NCBI GenBank assembly: GCA_900768245.1
Contig: CAAGCE010000016.1
Location: 1-22,928, forward strand
Length of the DNA stretch: 22,928 nucleotides
From: Oscillospiraceae bacterium
GTDB lineage: Bacteria; Bacillota; Clostridia; Oscillospirales; Ruminococcaceae
Direction: 5' to 3'
A model generated the notes under the pieces. It was not told the DNA's origin. It made no database searches and saw only the letters and a list, made by a program, of their open reading frames with translations. Each line of letters begins with the position of its first letter. The first letter of the stretch is position 1. Position numbers and translations under genes: made by a program. This document shows, in pieces, positions 6,806 through 14,897 of the stretch.

Positions 6806-7900
6806 ATGAAAGTACTTGTTATTAATCCGATTATGTACACATCGGAAACAAAAAATATAAAAAGAGTTGCATCAATAAAAGACACCATGATGTATGATTT
6901 TTGCTTGGCGTTCCATGAAATGGGTCATTCTGTAACGCTAGTTGGAGGAGAGCCATTCAAACCGACAAAAAGCGAAACATATCCATTTGAGGTACTGTGG
7001 TGGAAGTGTAAGTGCCAAAAAGTCTGCATGCCGCACTGCTTGCCGTTTATGCCAGAGACGTATCAGTATGTAAAACAACATCGTACAGAATACGATTTGA
7101 TTATTACAAGCGAAGTGTTCTCGCTGAATTCGTTGATGGTATATCGAGCTGCACCGGACAAGGCAATTATCTGGCACGAACTTGCAAAGCATAATACCAT
7201 TATGAAGAAAATTCCCTCAAAGATCTGGTATGGAGTTATAGCAAGACTCTTCATGCGAAACGCAAAGGTTGTTGCGCGCTCAGTTGAGGCAAGGAACTTT
7301 GTGAAGAAATACTGCATGAACACGGATGTAAATGTAATCGATCATGGTGTCAACCTCGATAAGTTTAAAGCATCCACTGAGAAAGATAACAGTTTTGTGG
7401 TTTGTTCGCAACTGATTGAGCGAAAGAAAATCGATGGAATCCTTGAAAAGTTTGCTAAGTATCTGGATCAGTACAATTCTACATGCCGGTTATACATTAT
7501 AGGCGAAGGGGAGTTGAAAGAAAAACTTCAGAGGATGGCACAGACTTTGGGAATTGCTCCGAATGTAATTTTTACAGGAAAGATGACACACGATGAACTA
7601 CTCCCGATTTTATCTAAGTCAAAGGCATTGCTCGTTAATACGGTGAAAGACAACAATATGATTTCCATCGTAGAAGCGATTGCGGTTGGAACGCCTATTG
7701 TCACAACAGACGTTCCGCTAAATTCTACCTATATCAAAGAATATCAACTTGGCATTGCAAAGAAACAGTGGGATGAATCCGATCTGAATGACGTGGTTTC
7801 TAACAGTGAAATGTATATTGAAAGCTGCATGAAATACAGATACAAACTTTCTACAAAACAAAGGGTAGAACAATTTTTAGAGATAGAAAGAAAGGCTTGA
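6806..7900 (+). CDS. GT4-family glycosyltransferase
   Basis: A 364-residue GT-B glycosyltransferase. It starts MKVLVINPIMYTSETKN with TAGGAGAT upstream. The N-terminal half has a short cysteine cluster (WKCKCQKVCMPHC, about 71-83). The C-terminal donor domain has IIGEGELKEKL, NVIFTGKMTHDELL and an atypical E-x7-E motif in which the first residue is Asp: DNNMISIVE, D282/E290. The second glutamate, thought to contact the donor, is kept. Its stop codon (7898-7900) is three bases before the acyltransferase 2 start, indicating tight operon organisation. Sugar specificity cannot be assigned. Confidence 0.87.
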   Translation: MKVLVINPIMYTSETKNIKRVASIKDTMMYDFCLAFHEMGHSVTLVGGEPFKPTKSETYPFEVLWWKCKCQKVCMPHCLPFMPETYQYVKQHRTEYDLIITSEVFSLNSLMVYRAAPDKAIIWHELAKHNTIMKKIPSKIWYGVIARLFMRNAKVVARSVEARNFVKKYCMNTDVNVIDHGVNLDKFKASTEKDNSFVVCSQLIERKKIDGILEKFAKYLDQYNSTCRLYIIGEGELKEKLQRMAQTLGIAPNVIFTGKMTHDELLPILSKSKALLVNTVKDNNMISIVEAIAVGTPIVTTDVPLNSTYIKEYQLGIAKKQWDESDLNDVVSNSEMYIESCMKYRYKLSTKQRVEQFLEIERKA

Positions 7901-7902
7901 CG

Positions 7903-8907
7903 ATGGAAAAAAGTAAAAAAAAATATTTTAATGAAATAAATATAATGCGTGGAATGGCTGTGCTTTGCGTTGTCATTGGACATTCTTTTAATCCGACAGA
8001 AACACCGACTATTTTGGGCTTTATAAAAAGTTTTGTATATTGTTTTCATATGCCAGCTTTTTTCTTTATTAGTGGATTTCTTGAAGGCGAAAAGAGACGT
8101 AGCTTTAGTGAAAAGAAACAAGCGATTGTTAAAAAAGCTAAGCGGCTGATGGTGCCGTATTTCTTTTTAACAGTGGTCACAGCCGTTCTTAAGCTATTAT
8201 TTGGTGCATTTGCAAGGAATCCGCTTAATTATTCTACTCTTGCGGTAGATGTTTTAATTGGAAGAAATAATCCGAACGGCGGTCTTTGGTTTCTGTACGC
8301 CCTGTTTATTATTTCTATTTTTGGAATCCTATTTGATACTATAAATCGCACAACTTTAACGGGTACTATGTTTGTACTATATATGCTAAACACTGTTGTC
8401 TTCAAACAGTCTGGATATGCTGTTGGTTTTTTCCTTAGTTACGCATGGATTTACTTTATGGGTGGTGCGGTGAGAAAGCATCTTTATGAAAAAATAAAGA
8501 ATTCCGAACTACTCATGTCGGTAAAAGGAATAGTGATAATAGCGGTTGTTTCCGTAGGATATATGATGCTTGCGTTTGTTAGGATCTATAAGTCTCAGTC
8601 TTGGATTTTGGCAACTGCAGTAACCGTTATTGGCGTCTTTCTGCTTTTTGTTATTGCCGTGCAGATTGAACATTACCATTGCGGAGAAAAGTTATGGATG
8701 TTGCTAGGCGATTATGGAATGGATATATATATGATTGGGTATTATGTGCAGCAAGCGATTTTTGTTATATGTGGAAAAATCTTAGGACTTGATTATTTAA
8801 TATATGCTTGGCTAATGTTGATTTTTGGATTGATAGCTCCGATAATTCTGTCGAAATACATCGTTAGAAATAATCGAATTCTTTCAACGCTGATTCTTGG
8901 GAGGTGA
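7903..8907 (+). CDS. Membrane acyltransferase 2 (Acyl_transf_3 family)
   Basis: A 334-residue polytopic membrane protein of the acyltransferase 3 family. Diagnostic features are EINIMRGMAVLCVVIGHSF with the conserved His after helix one, YCFHMPAFFFISGFLEG, GGLWFLYALFI and roughly ten hydrophobic segments. It is expected to O-acylate the polysaccharide or its lipid-linked precursor at the membrane. ATG 7903 is favoured over TTG 7897 because AAAGG lies at suitable spacing. A run of nine As at codons 5-7 lies near the start. The gene overlaps the next gene's ribosome-binding site, so the two are coupled. It has no long G tract, unlike acyltransferases 1 and 3. Confidence 0.88.
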   Translation: MEKSKKKYFNEINIMRGMAVLCVVIGHSFNPTETPTILGFIKSFVYCFHMPAFFFISGFLEGEKRRSFSEKKQAIVKKAKRLMVPYFFLTVVTAVLKLLFGAFARNPLNYSTLAVDVLIGRNNPNGGLWFLYALFIISIFGILFDTINRTTLTGTMFVLYMLNTVVFKQSGYAVGFFLSYAWIYFMGGAVRKHLYEKIKNSELLMSVKGIVIIAVVSVGYMMLAFVRIYKSQSWILATAVTVIGVFLLFVIAVQIEHYHCGEKLWMLLGDYGMDIYMIGYYVQQAIFVICGKILGLDYLIYAWLMLIFGLIAPIILSKYIVRNNRILSTLILGR

Positions 8908-8911
8908 AATG

Positions 8912-10117
8912 ATGAATTATCTTATTTCTGCATATAGTGTAAATCCTTATAAGGGATCAGAGGATAGTATTGGTTGGAATTGGGTTTTACAGTATGAGAA
9001 AAACTATAAAAAAGGCGATAGAATAATTCTTCTTACCAAGAAATTCAATGAGAAGGACACAAGAAAAGGACTTAAAGAATTTAATATACAACATGTCGAA
9101 TTGGTTATTGTGGATGTTCCTAACGCACTTAACTGGTTCAGAGAAAAGCATTCAGCCTTTCATCATATGTATTACATTTTATGGCAGCATTGGGCTTGGC
9201 TTTGGGTTAAGCACTCAGGAATTCATTTTGATGTAATCCATCATGTTACTATGAATGATTACAGGATTCCAAGTGAGATGTATAAAGCTAAAGGTGCAAA
9301 AGTGATTTGGGGACCAATGGGTGGTGCGCAGGTCACACCTAAGCCATTGAAGGTCTATGAAAAAAATCAACTTGCTGCTGCATTTAGAGAATTTGTTAAT
9401 AAAAGCTGTTCATGGAATCCATTTTATAGAAATGCCATCAAACAGTATAAGGCTATTTACTGTATTAATAAAGAAACACAAATTCAAATAGAAAAAATAG
9501 TTGGAAAAAGTGTTGAATTGCTGCCTGAATTGGCACTGAGAGAAGAGTATAGAAATATTGATTATTTTAAACGAAATAATCAAACCTGCAAAATAGTTTT
9601 TGTCGGAAGGCTAATCGGAAAAAAAGGAATTGCATTTTTAGTCGATGCTTTAAGTTGTATGCCAAATAATCTGTCTTGGGAATTGGATATATATGGAGAT
9701 GGAGCAGATCGAGAAAGTATTGAAAAAAGAATAGAAAATAGTGCTGTGGCAAATCATATAAACCTATTGGGAAATAGACCTTTGAATCAAATTTCGGAAG
9801 CTTATAAGACAGCGGATATTTTTGTTCTTCCTAGCTTGAGAGAAACAAGTGGTAATGTATTACTGGAAGCAATGGCATATGCAGTTCCCATTGTAGCGTT
9901 TGATACTAGCTTTAGCTCTATGTTAAAGGAACATGATTGCGGTATTTTTATAGATACAAACCAAAATATAGAAGAAATAAAGCAAGACTTTTGTTGTGCA
10001 TTGACTAGACTGATTAAAGATGCTGGGTTGAGAGAACGCCTCGGGTTGAATGGAAAGGACTTTGCAAATGCAAACTTGACTTGGGAACAAAAATTCAAAC
10101 ATATATATGCGAGATGA
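8912..10117 (+). CDS. GT4-family glycosyltransferase
   Basis: A GT-B glycosyltransferase of 401 residues starting MNYLISAYSVNPYKGSED, a characteristic GT4 subgroup opening. The C-terminal domain shows KIVFVGRLIGKKGI, WELDIYGDG and the E-x7-E motif ETSGNVLLE (E311/E319). Two adjacent ATGs (8909 and 8912) follow the strong GGGAGGTGA site; 8912 gives the better spacing (7 nt). The site lies inside the end of acyltransferase 2, consistent with translational coupling. It adds an unknown sugar to the repeat unit. AT-rich like its neighbours. Confidence 0.89.
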   Translation: MNYLISAYSVNPYKGSEDSIGWNWVLQYEKNYKKGDRIILLTKKFNEKDTRKGLKEFNIQHVELVIVDVPNALNWFREKHSAFHHMYYILWQHWAWLWVKHSGIHFDVIHHVTMNDYRIPSEMYKAKGAKVIWGPMGGAQVTPKPLKVYEKNQLAAAFREFVNKSCSWNPFYRNAIKQYKAIYCINKETQIQIEKIVGKSVELLPELALREEYRNIDYFKRNNQTCKIVFVGRLIGKKGIAFLVDALSCMPNNLSWELDIYGDGADRESIEKRIENSAVANHINLLGNRPLNQISEAYKTADIFVLPSLRETSGNVLLEAMAYAVPIVAFDTSFSSMLKEHDCGIFIDTNQNIEEIKQDFCCALTRLIKDAGLRERLGLNGKDFANANLTWEQKFKHIYAR

Positions 10118-10142
10118 AACCAAGTAATAAAGGAGGGTATGC

Positions 10143-11342
10143 ATGAAAATATATAAAAGCACAGTTTTTCCATTAATAGTAATATTGTCTTTAATATCTG
10201 CTGTATTTTTAGTAGACTATGTTCCGATTTTGCAATACGCAGATGAGCTGGTGACAATTCTACTGTTGCCATATATGGTCTTAGGAACAATTAAAAGATG
10301 CGCATACATAGATAAGTGTATTCGAAATATAATTTTTCTTTTTGTATTAATAGGACTGATTGGAATTGCTAGTACAGTCCTAAATAAAGTGCAGCCAGAC
10401 AAGTTTGCAGTCTGTTTAGACATACTTACCTTGTCGAAAATTATTGTCTGCCCCATAGGAATGTATTTTTTATTGGATGAACACAATAGTGAAGAGATAA
10501 TTAGAATATTAACACCTATGGCAAAGTTCTTCCTTTGGAGTGGACTGGCTTGTGCACTTGTTTCACAATTTTTAAATATTGGAATGACGGAGTATGAGAG
10601 AAATGGCATCAAATCGTTTTACTTTATAGTTGGTTTTCAGCACTTGTTTTCAATTTTAGTTCTTTGCGCTTTGTTGATTATTTTGTCGAGAAAATATGAT
10701 TTGAGGTACATTCTAATTGCAATAGTTCAAATGATACTCACTTTAAAAGGACCGTCAATTATTTGGTCAGTAACGATTCTGTTTATATTATACTATTTTA
10801 AAAGGGACCGAGAAAAGATTGATAAATGGGTGTATGTTGTGCTACTGCTGTTTTGCATTATTTTTGGACAATTTCAGATACAAAACTATTTTTTAAATGA
10901 CACAGCACCTAGACTTGTTCTTTTTAATTATGGAATAAAAACGGCGTTAGCGTATTTTCCATTGGGTAGTGGTTTTGCAACGTATGGAAGTCCTGTTGCA
11001 GCAAGTTACTACTCACCGTTATATCAGCTCTATGGGTTTAATAATAAGTATGGAATGAGTAAAACCGATACCTCTTTTTTAAATGATAATTATTGGCCTA
11101 CTATAATTGGACAGTTCGGTTTTTTGGGCTTGATTATAGCACTTATAATATTTGTGAACTTTTTTTATTTTGTAATGAAATCGAATTTAAGGAAAGAATT
11201 AAAAGCAGTAACAATTTCGTGTTTGCTATTTATTGCAATTCATTCTTTGGGGTCATCTATTTTTACAACAAATGCGACGCTTATATTATTTATAATTATG
11301 GTTGTAATAATCAAAATGTATGATACAGAGGAAGGAAGATAA
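10143..11342 (+). CDS. wzy: O-antigen/capsule polymerase (Wzy-like)
   Basis: A 399-residue protein with about ten hydrophobic helices and a large extracytoplasmic loop between residues about 255 and 325. The loop and nearby sequence PLGSGFATYGS and LNDNYWPTIIGQFGFLG match the pattern of O-antigen ligase/polymerase family proteins (G-x-G-x-x-T... before D-N-x-x). It would polymerise flipped repeat units on the outer face of the membrane. The start has an excellent AAAGGAGGGT site. The stop overlaps the flippase start by one base (TAATG). Such polymerases are poorly conserved, so the assignment leans on topology, these motifs and the adjacent flippase. Confidence 0.82.
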   Translation: MKIYKSTVFPLIVILSLISAVFLVDYVPILQYADELVTILLLPYMVLGTIKRCAYIDKCIRNIIFLFVLIGLIGIASTVLNKVQPDKFAVCLDILTLSKIIVCPIGMYFLLDEHNSEEIIRILTPMAKFFLWSGLACALVSQFLNIGMTEYERNGIKSFYFIVGFQHLFSILVLCALLIILSRKYDLRYILIAIVQMILTLKGPSIIWSVTILFILYYFKRDREKIDKWVYVVLLLFCIIFGQFQIQNYFLNDTAPRLVLFNYGIKTALAYFPLGSGFATYGSPVAASYYSPLYQLYGFNNKYGMSKTDTSFLNDNYWPTIIGQFGFLGLIIALIIFVNFFYFVMKSNLRKELKAVTISCLLFIAIHSLGSSIFTTNATLILFIIMVVIIKMYDTEEGR

Positions 11343-12751
11343 TGTCGAAATATTTATATTTAATAAAAAATATAGGTGTGCTAACCTTAAGTAACTTGGG
11401 AAGTAAGATCCTGGCTTTCCTATTAATTCCTCTGTATACGAGTGTTTTGTCTACAGAGCAATACGGTGTATTCGATTTAGCTCAAACAACTGTATCGCTT
11501 TGTATACCTATTTTGTCTATCAATATCAGCAGTGCAGCTTTGAGGTTTGCGTTGGATAAGGATAAAGATAAAAAGGATGTATTTAGCGTTGGTATTTTGT
11601 ACGTATTATTTGCTATTATCATATTTTTGAGCGCCTTTATCTGCAATAAATATGTAGGCGCTCTAAATATATTTGTCGACTATACTGGAATTATTATTTT
11701 GATGTTTTCAAGTAACATCCTTTATGATTACTTGTCTCAGTATTGCAGAGGTATAGAAAAAATAACTGATATTGCGATTGCTGGCATTATAAGTTCTGTA
11801 ACGTTATTGGGATCAAATATTATATTTCTTCTCCTCATCAAAGCAGGTTTAGAAGGATATATGTTTGCATATTGCTTGTCTAATATAATTCCATCCTTCT
11901 ATTTGATTTTAAAACTGAAATTATGGAGTTATTGGAGAAATCCAAATAATAAAAGAAATCTTCAGAAGGAAATGACAGATTACAGTAAACCTCTAGTTGT
12001 TGATACGATTTCTTGGTGGATTAATAATGCTTCAGATAGATATATTGTAATGGCATTTTGTGGAGCATCGATAACTGGTATTTATTCTGTTTCATATAAA
12101 ATACCTTCCTTACTAAATCTTTTTCAAAATATATTTAATCAAGCGTGGTTATTGTCAGCAGTAAAAGAGAATGATGAAACTAAGACTACAGATTTTTATG
12201 AAAATGTATATAAAATTTACAATACAGGTATGACTGTTGTTTGTTCAGGGTTGCTTATTTTTAATAAATTGATTGCGAAGATATTATTTGCAAATGATTT
12301 TTATAATGCTTGGAAGTTTGCTCCGTTTCTAATGATTTCTGTGGTGTTCGGTGGAATGTGTGGTCTACTGGGGGGGATGTTTGCAGCAGTGAAACAATCT
12401 AGAATTAATGCGATGTCTTCATTTTCAGGGGCATGTATCAATATTATGCTGAATATTCCGCTAACATTTTTCTTTAATGCATTGGGCGCTTCATTTGCTA
12501 CGCTAATGTCTTATTTTACAGTTTGGCTTATTAGACTTTATAAATCCTATAAACTGTTTGAATTTACCGTTGAAATAAAAAAAGACGCTCTCAACTATTT
12601 TGTACTATTACTGCAGGCGGTAGTGCAAATTGCTGGGCTAAGCTTGTTGAGAGAGACTTTCATTGAAATTATATTATTTGTATTATTGTTATATTTTTCT
12701 AGGAATAATTTTATGTTACTGTTAAATAAACTGCTTAAAAGGCAAAAATGA
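11342..12751 (+). CDS. wzx: Polysaccharide flippase (Wzx, PST/MVF superfamily)
   Basis: A 469-residue membrane protein with about 12-14 hydrophobic helices. The N-terminus, NIGVLTLSNLGSKILAFLLI followed by PLYTSVLSTEQYG, is typical of Wzx-type exporters. It moves the undecaprenyl-linked repeat unit across the membrane for polymerisation by the Wzy-like neighbour. It starts one base inside the polymerase stop codon (TAATG), a sign of translational coupling. At 12370-12376 there is a run of seven Gs in the LLGGMF segment, in frame; it is shorter than the other G tracts of the locus but would inactivate export if it slipped. Confidence 0.9.
   Translation: MSKYLYLIKNIGVLTLSNLGSKILAFLLIPLYTSVLSTEQYGVFDLAQTTVSLCIPILSINISSAALRFALDKDKDKKDVFSVGILYVLFAIIIFLSAFICNKYVGALNIFVDYTGIIILMFSSNILYDYLSQYCRGIEKITDIAIAGIISSVTLLGSNIIFLLLIKAGLEGYMFAYCLSNIIPSFYLILKLKLWSYWRNPNNKRNLQKEMTDYSKPLVVDTISWWINNASDRYIVMAFCGASITGIYSVSYKIPSLLNLFQNIFNQAWLLSAVKENDETKTTDFYENVYKIYNTGMTVVCSGLLIFNKLIAKILFANDFYNAWKFAPFLMISVVFGGMCGLLGGMFAAVKQSRINAMSSFSGACINIMLNIPLTFFFNALGASFATLMSYFTVWLIRLYKSYKLFEFTVEIKKDALNYFVLLLQAVVQIAGLSLLRETFIEIILFVLLLYFSRNNFMLLLNKLLKRQK
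12370..12376 (+). repeat. Poly-G tract (G7) in the flippase gene
   Basis: Seven consecutive Gs in an AT-rich gene (codons for L-G-G). Shorter than the G9-G10 tracts and so probably less mutable, but of the same kind and orientation. In frame as sequenced. Confidence 0.6.
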
Positions 12752-12760
12752 GGTGTAGGT

Positions 12761-13669
12761 GTGGACAGTCGAAAAATAAAGAGAGCTCTACAGGAAGGAA
12801 ATCTGAAATATAGGATAGTTACGGAAATTCTCAATTTATTCGGGTATTCTAACAGAAACATTGCAGGGCTTGAAATAAAAAATAAGGTCTATCAATATTT
12901 AGATAAGAACTATAGTCGTAAGATAAGTGAATTCTTATATAAAAAAACGGAAAAATGTGACGCTAGTGGAGATAAATATATTTGGATCTGCTGGTTTCAA
13001 GGAATGGAAAATGCTCCGGAATTAGTTAAAAGATGTTATGCGTCGGTTAAACGGAATATGCCGGATAAAGAGATAATTGTCATCACAAAGGAAAACATGG
13101 ATCAGTATGTTAACTTCCCGGACCATATTCTAAAAAAATGGAAGAAGGGATTAATTACTGATACGAAAATGTCGGATTTTCTTAGGATGGAGTTGCTGAT
13201 TCGCTACGGCGGTCTTTGGATGGATAGCACCATTTTTCTATCTGGGCCAATTCCTGATTGGGTCTATGAAAAAGATATTTTCATGTATGCTATTGATGAT
13301 TCTGAGGATATAACTAGAGTTTATAATAATTATTTTATATATTCCAAAAGAGATTATCCGATTCTTAAAACTTTGAGGGACATTAATTATTACTATTGGG
13401 AAAAAGAAAATAAAGTAAGAGACTATTTTCAATGGCACTTATTTACAACACTGGTAATTCCATACTATAAAGATTTGTTTGAAGACATAGTGTTTATGCC
13501 AGATGCAATTTCGCACATGCTTGGAAAAGTTTTCTTTAAGAAATATGAAAAGGCCTATTGGGAAACACTGAAAAAAATAACTCCAATCCATAAGTTATCA
13601 AATAAATACCTTATTCCAAAAGATTATTCACAAACATATTATGAGATGTTTAAGGAGGAAAAATTATAA
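12761..13669 (+). CDS. Capsular polysaccharide synthesis glycosyltransferase (Caps_synth/GT32-like)
   Basis: A 302-residue protein with the features of the Caps_synth (PF05704) and related GT32-like transferases. These are KYIWICWFQGMENAPELVKRC near residue 70, then the LIRYGGLWMDSTIFL segment with the putative metal-binding acidic residue D155. The likely role is transfer of a sugar to the capsule repeat unit. The start is GTG 12761 after a GAGGTG site; no ATG fits better. Its stop TAA (13667-13669) overlaps ATG 13669 of the next gene as TAATG. That is key evidence for where acyltransferase 3 ought to start. Confidence 0.82.
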   Translation: MDSRKIKRALQEGNLKYRIVTEILNLFGYSNRNIAGLEIKNKVYQYLDKNYSRKISEFLYKKTEKCDASGDKYIWICWFQGMENAPELVKRCYASVKRNMPDKEIIVITKENMDQYVNFPDHILKKWKKGLITDTKMSDFLRMELLIRYGGLWMDSTIFLSGPIPDWVYEKDIFMYAIDDSEDITRVYNNYFIYSKRDYPILKTLRDINYYYWEKENKVRDYFQWHLFTTLVIPYYKDLFEDIVFMPDAISHMLGKVFFKKYEKAYWETLKKITPIHKLSNKYLIPKDYSQTYYEMFKEEKL

Positions 13670-14747
13670 TGGGGGGGGGAAAAAAATAAATAATCGTAAT
13701 TCTAATATAGATATGATTAGAATTGTTGCAATGTTGCTGGTAGTTGCATTACATTGCATGGATTACGGCGGTTTTATAAAATTGAGCGAAGCCAATCTGT
13801 TTCTTTCTCTATTTGTGTCACTTAATCATACAATTTCGATTTGTGCTGTTAATTGTTTTGCCTTGATTTCGGGCTACCTATTAACAGATGGTAAAAAGCG
13901 TTGGAATAAATTGGCGGGCTTGTGGGTGGAAGTTTGCTTTTATTCCGCTTTCTTTGCAGTGCTGTTCAGTATTGTATTCCCCCAAAAAGTTACATTACTA
14001 TCTGTGTGCAAAAGCTTCTTTCCGATATCAACAAACCAATATTGGTATTTCACGGCTTATGTGGGGCTATTCTTTTTGATGCCTACTCTCAATGCAATTG
14101 TTACATCTTGTTCTGAACAGGAATTTAAAAAGGATATATTTAATGTTGTTTTGTTGTTTTCGCTTTATGCTTTTTTTATAAAGGATGATATTTTTTTCTT
14201 GAATCGAGGCTTTTCAGTATGGTGGCTTGCGATAGTATATATACTTGGTGCTGGAATCAAGAAATATAAAATGGAAGAAAGATTTAGTAGACAGACGTTA
14301 CAGCTCCTTTTGATTAGTGATGTATTGATTACATCTGTGCTAAAACTACTGATGCAGAAATATGGGATAAATATATGGGGACGATTGTACTCTTATAATG
14401 CACCGAATATCATTTTTATGGCAGTTGTTCTTTTTATGTTGTTTCTGAAAATTGATTTTAAAAATTTTTTGCTCAAGGAAAAGGAACTTAGAATACTTTC
14501 ATCTGCGACTTTTGGTGTTTATTTAATCCATAATAATAACTACTTTAACGACTTGATATTTAAAAATATATTCATTAATATTCCGACTGACAATGTAATA
14601 ATATTTATTTTATGCTTTTATTTTTCTATTGCTTCTGTTTACGCTACGTGTACAGTGATAGAATTACTAAGAATTAGATTTTTCTGTGCTATAAAAGGAT
14701 GCTTCGTTTTGGCTTCCAAGACAAAGAGCAATTTGCTGGATAATTAA
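13641..14747 (+). CDS. Membrane acyltransferase 3 (Acyl_transf_3), out of frame with its natural start
   Basis: The frame encodes an acyltransferase 3 family membrane protein: NSNIDMIRIVAMLLVVALHC with the conserved His, CFALISGYLL, and about ten hydrophobic segments. As an uninterrupted frame it runs from ATG 13641, but that codon lies inside the upstream gene and has no Shine-Dalgarno site. The well-placed start is ATG 13669, with AAGGAGG at 13651-13658 and a TAATG overlap with the preceding stop. In the present sequence nine Gs follow it (13671-13679), so this ATG reads M-G-G-G-K-K then stop. Ten Gs (or seven) would fuse it to the acyltransferase as a 359-residue protein. The gene therefore appears phase OFF, unless low-level initiation occurs at 13641 or at ATG 13713. 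It would O-acylate the glycan when ON. Confidence 0.85.
   Translation: MRCLRRKNYNGGGKKINNRNSNIDMIRIVAMLLVVALHCMDYGGFIKLSEANLFLSLFVSLNHTISICAVNCFALISGYLLTDGKKRWNKLAGLWVEVCFYSAFFAVLFSIVFPQKVTLLSVCKSFFPISTNQYWYFTAYVGLFFLMPTLNAIVTSCSEQEFKKDIFNVVLLFSLYAFFIKDDIFFLNRGFSVWWLAIVYILGAGIKKYKMEERFSRQTLQLLLISDVLITSVLKLLMQKYGINIWGRLYSYNAPNIIFMAVVLFMLFLKIDFKNFLLKEKELRILSSATFGVYLIHNNNYFNDLIFKNIFINIPTDNVIIFILCFYFSIASVYATCTVIELLRIRFFCAIKGCFVLASKTKSNLLDN
13671..13679 (+). repeat. Poly-G tract (G9) at the start codon of acyltransferase 3
   Basis: Nine Gs, the first being the third base of ATG 13669, followed by seven As. Only one of the three registers (10 Gs, or 7) joins the ATG to the acyltransferase frame. 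With 9 the product stops after six residues, and with 11 after eight. This is the classic layout of a translational contingency switch. A single-base homopolymer sequencing error is the main alternative. Confidence 0.8.
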
Positions 14748-14897
14748 GGCGAATTTATCGTGATTGTTAGCATATAGTGCTCAAACCTAACTCTGGTCAA
14801 TTTACCGGTATTAAAAATCGGTCGTATTGAAAAATAATCATCAAAAATTAATTGAAGTTAGAGTAAAAATGTGAAAACAAGAAAAGAGGAAGAAATT

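Noticed and set aside
7915..7923. A run of nine As near the start of acyltransferase 2 as another phase switch
   Set aside because: A runs of this length are common in AT-rich genes and encode ordinary lysines here; without length data it cannot be set apart from background.
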